The notes below the pieces were generated by a model. The model was not told the origin of the DNA. It made no database searches and was given only the letters and a program-made list of their open reading frames with translations. A DNA stretch of 64,000 nt, from positions 62,001 to 126,000 of the forward strand of contig JANQEQ010000097.1 of NCBI GenBank assembly GCA_028278245.1, in the 5' to 3' direction. Position numbers and translations under genes: made by a program. Shown here piece by piece: positions 58,987-64,000 of this stretch. Origin of the DNA: Phycisphaerales bacterium (GTDB lineage: Bacteria > Planctomycetota > Phycisphaerae > Phycisphaerales > SM1A02). How positions within the stretch are numbered: position 1 is the stretch's first letter; the number at the start of each line of letters is the position of its first letter.

Positions 58987-60258
58987 ATGGCGATATCACA
59001 AAGTAGTCCGGCGAATACACGTCATACATTCTCCTACCGTGCACGCAATGGGGCCGGCGAGATCGTCACCGGTACAATGTCTGCCGAAACAGCCGATGAA
59101 GTGACATCACGTTTGCGCACGGAAGGCATGTATATCCTGCTGGTGGAGGATAAACCTCTGCGCAGCGAAGTGGAACTTGACCCGATTCAGGTTCAGCGGA
59201 ACGAGGCTGCCAAGCGTGTTCGCCGAGATGATGTGATTTCATTTTGTCAGCAACTTTCTGTAATGATCGATACGGGAGTTCCATTGTCAGAAGCACTGGA
59301 TTCTTTCTGCAAGCAGACATCGCGAAAAGAGTTTCGGGAGGTGCTCAAGGTATTGCGGGATGACATCCATGCCGGCGAGTCGCTTTCCTCAGCGATGGAA
59401 AAATGGCCCCGCGTATTTCCCCATCTGATGGTCAGCCTTATGAAAGCTTCCGAAGCATCGGGAACGATGGGCATGATGCTCGGACGGGTTGGTGAATATC
59501 TCTCCAAGGAACGACGAACCGTCAAACAGGTTCGTGGCGCACTCAGTTATCCGTTATTCATGATGCTTGCCGGCGTGGTGATGACTATTTTCCTGATGGT
59601 CGTGGTCCTGCCCCGGTTTGCCTCAATTTACGCCCAACGCTCAGCATCACTACCCATTCCGACGAAAGTGTTGCTGGGTATGAGCAACTTCATCACGACG
59701 CAATACCTCTATTATGGACCGGCATTGATCGTCATAAGTGTGGTGCTGTTTCTCTGGTTTCGTCATCCATCGGGGAGACATTTTCTGGACTGGCTTCGTC
59801 TCCACATCCCACTTTTACGATCTATGTATTCCCAGCTTTACATCACTCGGGCAACACGCACGATGGGAACGCTGTTCAATGCCGGGGTGAGCATACTGGA
59901 CATCATCGAGATCTGCCGCGGCGTGACGAACAACACCTACTATGACAAGCTGTGGGACCAGATGGAACGAGATATCCGTGATGGACGTCTGCTGTCTGAA
60001 GCGGTACTCAAGGCGTCATACATCCCCTCGAATATCGGTTCCATGATCGCGTCAGGAGAACGTTCCGGTCAATTGCCCGAAGTCATGGAGAAGATCGCAG
60101 CATTCAGCGAGGAAGAGCTGGAATCGGCAGTGAAACAGGTCACCAGCTATATCGAACCCATCGCGATCATTTGTATGGGGATCATCGTGGGCGGCGTCGC
60201 GATGGCTCTGTTGTTACCGATCTTCAGTATGGGGAAAGTCGTCTCCGGCGGTGGATGA
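58987..60258 (+). CDS. pilC: Type IV pilus/type II inner-membrane platform protein PilC/GspF
   Basis: 423 residues, starting 1 base after pilB stops. Two GspF domains: DVISFCQQLSVMIDTGVPLS (first) and TRATRTMGTLFNAGVSILDI (second), each with the ATR/L..G motif. Membrane helices at LFMMLAGVVMTIFLMVVVL, YYGPALIVISVVLFLWF and the C-terminal IAIICMGIIVGGVAMALLL. It is the rotor-like platform turned by PilB to add pilins. Last clear gene of the operon. Confidence 0.95.
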   Translation: MAISQSSPANTRHTFSYRARNGAGEIVTGTMSAETADEVTSRLRTEGMYILLVEDKPLRSEVELDPIQVQRNEAAKRVRRDDVISFCQQLSVMIDTGVPLSEALDSFCKQTSRKEFREVLKVLRDDIHAGESLSSAMEKWPRVFPHLMVSLMKASEASGTMGMMLGRVGEYLSKERRTVKQVRGALSYPLFMMLAGVVMTIFLMVVVLPRFASIYAQRSASLPIPTKVLLGMSNFITTQYLYYGPALIVISVVLFLWFRHPSGRHFLDWLRLHIPLLRSMYSQLYITRATRTMGTLFNAGVSILDIIEICRGVTNNTYYDKLWDQMERDIRDGRLLSEAVLKASYIPSNIGSMIASGERSGQLPEVMEKIAAFSEEELESAVKQVTSYIEPIAIICMGIIVGGVAMALLLPIFSMGKVVSGGG

Positions 60259-60318
60259 GAAAATCCAACTTATTTTCCAACAACACAAAGACACTGTTGA
60301 TCTCTATCATGTTGGACC

Positions 60319-60792
60319 ATGAGTAACCAACAGCGCGATTATGTATCCATTGCAGCAAACCTGACGCTCAGAAATTCACGGCAGGACCAGCTCCCCGTTG
60401 TTGTGGAAGCATTGTGGGAACATCTCTCTGATCGGGGTGTTTCCTGGCTGGGATTCTATCTGGATCAACCGAATGAACCCGATGACCGTCGCCTGGTATT
60501 GGGACCACATCGTGATAAACCAGCCTGCTCACCCATTGGCCTGAATGGAGCCTGCGGGAAAGCGCTCATCGATGGTGAAACCCTGATCGTCAAAGATGTG
60601 CGTGATCTGGGGGAGAATTACATCGCTTGTGATCCGCGTGATCGGTCCGAAATCGTCATTCCCCTGATTGATGACAATGGAAAAGCGTGGGCAGTTCTCG
60701 ATCTTGACAGTTGGGAACCTGCATCATTCAGCCAGTCAGACGCAGATGGTTTGAAAAGCGTACTCCAAGCCGCAGGATTGAATCCTCGCTAA
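60319..60792 (+). CDS. msrC: Free methionine-(R)-sulfoxide reductase (GAF type)
   Basis: 157 residues, one GAF domain. The three Cys positions typical of fRMsr are present: C70 (KPACSPIG), C79 (GACGKAL) and C104 (YIACDP), with family context SEIVIPL after. It reduces free methionine-R-sulfoxide using thioredoxin, an oxidative-damage repair role in the cytoplasm. It begins 60 bases after pilC and may be read from the same transcript or its own. It converges on the tRNA-dihydrouridine synthase. Confidence 0.85.
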   Translation: MSNQQRDYVSIAANLTLRNSRQDQLPVVVEALWEHLSDRGVSWLGFYLDQPNEPDDRRLVLGPHRDKPACSPIGLNGACGKALIDGETLIVKDVRDLGENYIACDPRDRSEIVIPLIDDNGKAWAVLDLDSWEPASFSQSDADGLKSVLQAAGLNPR

Positions 60793-60808
60793 TCCACCAT
60801 CCACCCAA

Positions 60809-61816
60809 TCACACAGTACCTGTCACATCTCGTTCCACCATGTGTACGTACCACTCCTGCAATGCGGATTGGATCTCCCCTGTGCTCCGGGCAAGCCGAA
60901 TCGCTTCCTTGAGCGGTTTGATGTTCTTCATGGTCTTGCCATATCGGCTGATGCGCTGGTTCATACAGCGTACGGCAGCAATTTCCCCCCGATATTGCAG
61001 CAGCAGTTCCAGGTGTCTTTGAATGATTTTGATTTTCTCTGCGAGTGAAGGTTCCGGTTCCTTTATTCCCGTTTCCAGAAGCGCTTGCGATTGACGGAAT
61101 ATCCAGGGTGCGTTCAATGCACCCCGGCCGATCATCACTCCCGCGCAGCCGGTGATGCGCATCATCGTCAGCACATCCTCGGGCTGCCTGATATCGCCGT
61201 TTCCGATTACTGGAATGTATTTGACTGCTGCGACAACTTCCGCAATCTGATCGAGACTGGCCCGCCCCCGGAACTGTTGAACGGCTGTTCTGCCATGCAC
61301 AATCACCGCTGCAGCACCAACCTGTTCCAATTGACTGGCCAATTGCGGCGCGACGATATGTTCATCATCCCAGCCCAGTCTGATTTTCGCTGTGACGGGA
61401 ACATTCGTACTCTGCAATGCCTGCACAATTCGCTCCGTCAGTCGTGTGGTTTCATTGATATTGCACAGCAGTGCAGCTCCCCCTCTTTTCCGGGTTATCT
61501 TGTCCACGGGACAACCCATGTTAATGTCAATCACATCCGCGCCGTGATCCGCCGCCCAACGCGCTGCATCGGGCAGGGGATCGTCATCACTGCCATACAG
61601 TTGTACACAGAGCGGATGATCCTCAGATACGGAAGCAGCACGATCCGATATCGCTGGAATTTTGCGCAGGACGGCATGGCAATTGAGAAGGTCCGTGCTC
61701 GCCAGTCCCACTCCCCCCAGTTCTCGGCACAGAAGACGAAATGGCAGATCACATTGCCCTGCTATCGGAGCCAGCAGGAGTGGAGTAGAAAGTTTTTGTG
61801 ATCCAATCGTAAGCAT
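60809..61816 (-). CDS. dusB: tRNA-dihydrouridine synthase
   Basis: 335 residues, normal length. An FMN enzyme that reduces uridine in tRNA D-loops. Marks: [20 protein letters not shown] (family laPM.gvtd..fR), [23 protein letters not shown] (family DiNmGCP..kv....G.gaaLl with the catalytic Cys), [25 protein letters not shown], and [13 protein letters not shown] with [14 protein letters not shown]. The Dus subgroup (B-like) is a best guess. Confidence 0.93.
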   Translation of the reverse strand: MLTIGSQKLSTPLLLAPIAGQCDLPFRLLCRELGGVGLASTDLLNCHAVLRKIPAISDRAASVSEDHPLCVQLYGSDDDPLPDAARWAADHGADVIDINMGCPVDKITRKRGGAALLCNINETTRLTERIVQALQSTNVPVTAKIRLGWDDEHIVAPQLASQLEQVGAAAVIVHGRTAVQQFRGRASLDQIAEVVAAVKYIPVIGNGDIRQPEDVLTMMRITGCAGVMIGRGALNAPWIFRQSQALLETGIKEPEPSLAEKIKIIQRHLELLLQYRGEIAAVRCMNQRISRYGKTMKNIKPLKEAIRLARSTGEIQSALQEWYVHMVERDVTGTV

Positions 61817-61884
61817 GAAGCATTCTGCACGTTTTAAAAAGGAAATTCACCTATATTCCAGTTGACTTATCATATCTGAAAATA

Positions 61885-61930
61885 AAAAGAAACAAATCCA
61901 GTCCCTCATCCTGGAAGGACCGGATTTGTC
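61885..61930 (-). terminator. Intrinsic terminator of the second PEP-CTERM gene
   Basis: The arms ACAAATCCAGTCC and GGACCGGATTTGT (one mismatch) are followed on the minus strand by TTTCTTTTTATTTTC. It lies about 27 bases after the stop of the 61956 gene. Confidence 0.85.
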
Positions 61931-61955
61931 ATAACCCCTCTACCGATATGCCTGC

Positions 61956-62594
61956 TTAGCGTCGTTGTCTACGTGGAGCCATGCATCCAAACCCAAGTAG
62001 TGCTAGTCCGCCGGGGGTTGGTACAGCAGTGATACTAAAGTTATCAACGTACTGATAGATATCCAGAGAATCACTAATGGTGTATCCACGAGTGATTCTT
62101 ACTCCAATATCAACAGAGCCACTGTCATTTGCCGCCCAGGCGGTAGATAAGTGTCCGTAGAATGAACCTCCACCCCAGGAAAAACCAACGCCATCGGAAA
62201 TGAGATCTTCATCGTTAATGAAGATCTCAAAATGTCCCAGATCAGCATTACCACCGGTGCTTGTTATAGCCCAATCCAGATCAAGAATGTAGGCGGTCCC
62301 AGCTGTGACTTGAACAGACTGGAACAACATAATTCCCTCTTGGGCGTTTGGTTGATAGTTCGCTAAGCCAACCTCAAACTTCGGCGCAAATGATTCTGGC
62401 AGAGTCCCCTCACCATCGATATCAAAGGGGACAACATCCTGTGTATTCGTTGCTCCATTTTCGGTCAGGACAACATTCCAACCGGTAAAGTCGCCAGTTT
62501 CAAAATCACCATTCTGGAAGATATTGGCATGTGTTGAATTCACGATTGCAAGACACCCGATCAACACTCCAATCATTGATGCTTGATTACTCAC
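61956..62594 (-). CDS. PEP-CTERM-type sorted surface protein
   Basis: 212 residues from GTG 62594, chosen because AAGGAG stands 7 bases upstream; frames above it lack a signal. Signal peptide MIGVLIGCLAIVNSTHA, then NIFQNGDFETGDFTGWNV, a common opening of PEP-CTERM proteins with a carbohydrate-binding-like beta-sandwich (VQVTAGTAYILDLDWAIT). The C-terminus is VPTPGGLALLGFG plus CMAPRRQRR, the sorting signal for the exosortase at 25691. It has its own promoter (62788-62815) and terminator, so it is a single-gene unit. Confidence 0.9.
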   Translation of the reverse strand: MSNQASMIGVLIGCLAIVNSTHANIFQNGDFETGDFTGWNVVLTENGATNTQDVVPFDIDGEGTLPESFAPKFEVGLANYQPNAQEGIMLFQSVQVTAGTAYILDLDWAITSTGGNADLGHFEIFINDEDLISDGVGFSWGGGSFYGHLSTAWAANDSGSVDIGVRITRGYTISDSLDIYQYVDNFSITAVPTPGGLALLGFGCMAPRRQRR

Positions 62595-62787
62595 CGTTTT
62601 CTCCTTTCTGTTTATCCACCCCTGATTGTTCCCATGAAAGTGCCTAGATAAAGAGCCCACCACCGGCTTGGTGATGTCTCGCATTACGCTTCTTCTCTCT
62701 CTAAGGCATTACTCAGGCAGGAATACTCAATCGAGGAGAAACTCCACATCGATTGAGATTGGAAGGGTCCGATCTGCCTCCATAGTT

Positions 62788-62815
62788 AGAATATCATGGG
62801 CATAGTTAGTGTCAA
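62788..62815 (-). promoter_or_regulatory. Sigma70-type promoter of the second PEP-CTERM gene
   Basis: On the minus strand TTGACA (complement of 62810-62815), a 16-base spacer and TATTCT (complement of 62788-62793). The expected start near 62781 gives a leader of about 187 bases before the GTG. Confidence 0.8.
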
Positions 62816-62816
62816 G

Positions 62817-62834
62817 AAAATTTCTAGAAATTTT
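62817..62834. promoter_or_regulatory. 18-bp perfect palindrome next to the promoter
   Basis: The sequence AAAATTTCTAGAAATTTT is its own reverse complement. It ends one base from the -35 box of the promoter at 62788-62815, in the place where activators usually bind, and lies about 110 bases before the divergent ORF at 62941. Confidence 0.6.
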
Positions 62835-62940
62835 TCAGAGTAATTAAAATGAGCTCAGAAATATCGGGTATGATGTTATTCAGAGAGGCAAGACCCTCTA
62901 AATCGCCGTTTTATGGATATTTGACACCACCGGAATCGTC

Positions 62941-64000
62941 ATGCCCATGCAGACCTTTGATCACCAAGCTCTTGATACCCTAGAAAGATTGCAGACTGCA
63001 TGTGTTGCTACGTTGGAGGCAATTCCTAATCCCATTACCAGAGCTACAGATCTAGCTCGGGAGCTTCAGATAGAAAACAAGCTTGGGTGGCAGATTTACC
63101 GGGTGGTTCAGGCCACGAATCCGCTCGCCGCCGCCGCACATGTACCCAGCACAACCAGTCTGCGAGCGGTTCTGAAAACACTCGAGAGAAGGAATTTTCC
63201 TGATTCCGTGACGAAGAAGTTTGCCCGGGCAACTGATGATTTTGATGAACTCGTGACCACTCATGCGGGCAGCCGAGACGTGTTCAATACGATGATTAGC
63301 TCACTGGTGGCCACGAAGAATACTGACTCGATTAATCTTCAGCATCGGCGTGCTGCGTTTCGGGCGAATCGGCATATTTGGGGGGTACAAGCAAAAACAC
63401 AGATAAAGATGTTCTTCCTCCATCCCTCGGATGATCAGGAAAATGTTGATCTGGCCACTGTGGGAGGGCATGTGGATCTCCTTCGACTCCGTCATGATGC
63501 GCCCCTGATTATTTCCAGTTCACGCCTGGCCAGCGATGATAATGCAGACATTCAAACATCCCGACTGCCGCTCGATCCAAGAGGAGTAAACGAGTTGGGA
63601 ATAGGACTGTTGCCGGATTTCTGCAGCGAACCGAATTTACAATTTAAGGCAATGCAGCGTGAGAGTGGTTCTGTTATAGCGGAACTTGTCAGCAGGGATG
63701 TGGGAAACACTGGAGCAGTAACGTATTTAGCAGGTTGGATCGCCCGACAGGTTGCTCCACGCTGGCGGTGTGAAAATAATGAAAAGATCATTTTCAACAG
63801 CATGCTACGCATACCTTGCGAATGGCAGATCCTGGGTTTGCTCCTGCACCGCGATATTGGTGATCATGAGAGTATCTGCAATGCGATCTATAGCGGGTAC
63901 CAGGATGAATTACCATTTCCAAGTGATCTGAGGAGACTTGAAGATCTCTTCCCCGCCCACGAGTTGAAGATGCATACTTGTCGAGGATCGCTGGTGGCAT
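62941..64000 (+). CDS. Hypothetical protein, truncated by the right edge
   Basis: An open frame begins at ATG 62941 (or ATG 62947) and runs without stop to the end of the window, 353 codons. Codon use is even and the sequence protein-like: MPMQTFDHQALDTLERLQTA, then NPITRATDLARELQIENKLG, which could be a winged helix-turn-helix, then KTLERRNFPDSVTKKFARAT. The middle and C-terminal parts (LIISSSRLASDDNADIQTSR, YLAGWIARQVAPRWRCENNE, EWQILGLLLHRDIG) match no family I know. No membrane segment is evident. The ribosome site is weak. It is divergent from the PEP-CTERM gene. Confidence 0.72.
   Translation, partial: MPMQTFDHQALDTLERLQTACVATLEAIPNPITRATDLARELQIENKLGWQIYRVVQATNPLAAAAHVPSTTSLRAVLKTLERRNFPDSVTKKFARATDDFDELVTTHAGSRDVFNTMISSLVATKNTDSINLQHRRAAFRANRHIWGVQAKTQIKMFFLHPSDDQENVDLATVGGHVDLLRLRHDAPLIISSSRLASDDNADIQTSRLPLDPRGVNELGIGLLPDFCSEPNLQFKAMQRESGSVIAELVSRDVGNTGAVTYLAGWIARQVAPRWRCENNEKIIFNSMLRIPCEWQILGLLLHRDIGDHESICNAIYSGYQDELPFPSDLRRLEDLFPAHELKMHTCRGSLVA

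Noticed and set aside
61085-61801. 238-residue plus-strand ORF opposite the dihydrouridine synthase
   Set aside because: Shadow; the minus frame carries all Dus motifs.

Overview
Paragraph 1 - organism. The window looks like a chromosomal segment of a Gram-negative planctomycete, most likely Phycisphaerae-like. The grounds are: PEP-CTERM-type tails of the VPTPG form followed by a hydrophobic stretch and an Arg-rich end; an exosortase/EpsI pair inside an exopolysaccharide (EPS) locus; large outer-membrane porin-like proteins with an N-terminal coiled coil; lipobox proteins; and a type IV pilus/type II secretion hybrid operon. The assignment is inferred from protein families only; there is no rRNA in the window. 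One tRNA (Ala, anticodon GGC) is present. Paragraph 2 - left part (1-23.6 kb), mixed housekeeping and accessory. It holds a truncated exported protein at the edge, two paralogous porin-like genes, a small W-rich protein, tRNA-Ala, an XRE/TPR regulator followed by a PEP-CTERM protein, a degenerate IS200/RAYT-like protein, and pgl. Next come a XhoI/PaeR7I-family restriction enzyme with a beta-class methyltransferase, ruvX, and an Mrr-like nuclease flanked by REP-like repeats. The part ends with lipoproteins, a DUF900-like hydrolase, an isolated nuoH, plsC, ruvA, manC, a PilZ protein, a very acidic tail-anchored protein and lipA. Paragraph 3 - EPS/exosortase locus (23.96-37.66 kb, + strand). Order: Wza-like export lipoprotein, exosortase (Cys206/Arg251/His271), EpsI, a 1597-residue TPR protein, a Wzc-like co-polymerase whose P-loop lysine is replaced by Ser, an NAD-dependent epimerase, a WecA-like phosphosugar transferase and a low-molecular-weight tyrosine phosphatase. 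Together they would start, polymerise and export a polysaccharide and process the two PEP-CTERM proteins seen at 5.7 and 62 kb. Paragraph 4 - a complete PvuII-type restriction-modification system (37.67-39.53 kb). It has a divergent methyltransferase, a controller protein with its operator, and the endonuclease overlapping the controller gene. It lies between the EPS locus and serC-serA-DUF1015. Paragraph 5 - type IV pilus/secretion operon (44.3-60.3 kb, + strand). Two pilins separated by a hairpin, two small unknown proteins and a GspH-like pseudopilin are followed by pilM, N, O, P, Q-like genes and a TPR lipoprotein. Then come a histidine kinase, a response regulator, an HD-GYP protein and a STAS protein, and finally pilB and pilC. 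The placement of the signalling genes, with two PilZ proteins nearby, suggests c-di-GMP-linked control of the machine. Downstream are a free-methionine-R-sulfoxide reductase, a tRNA-dihydrouridine synthase, a second PEP-CTERM gene with a clear promoter, and an unknown ORF that runs off the right edge.
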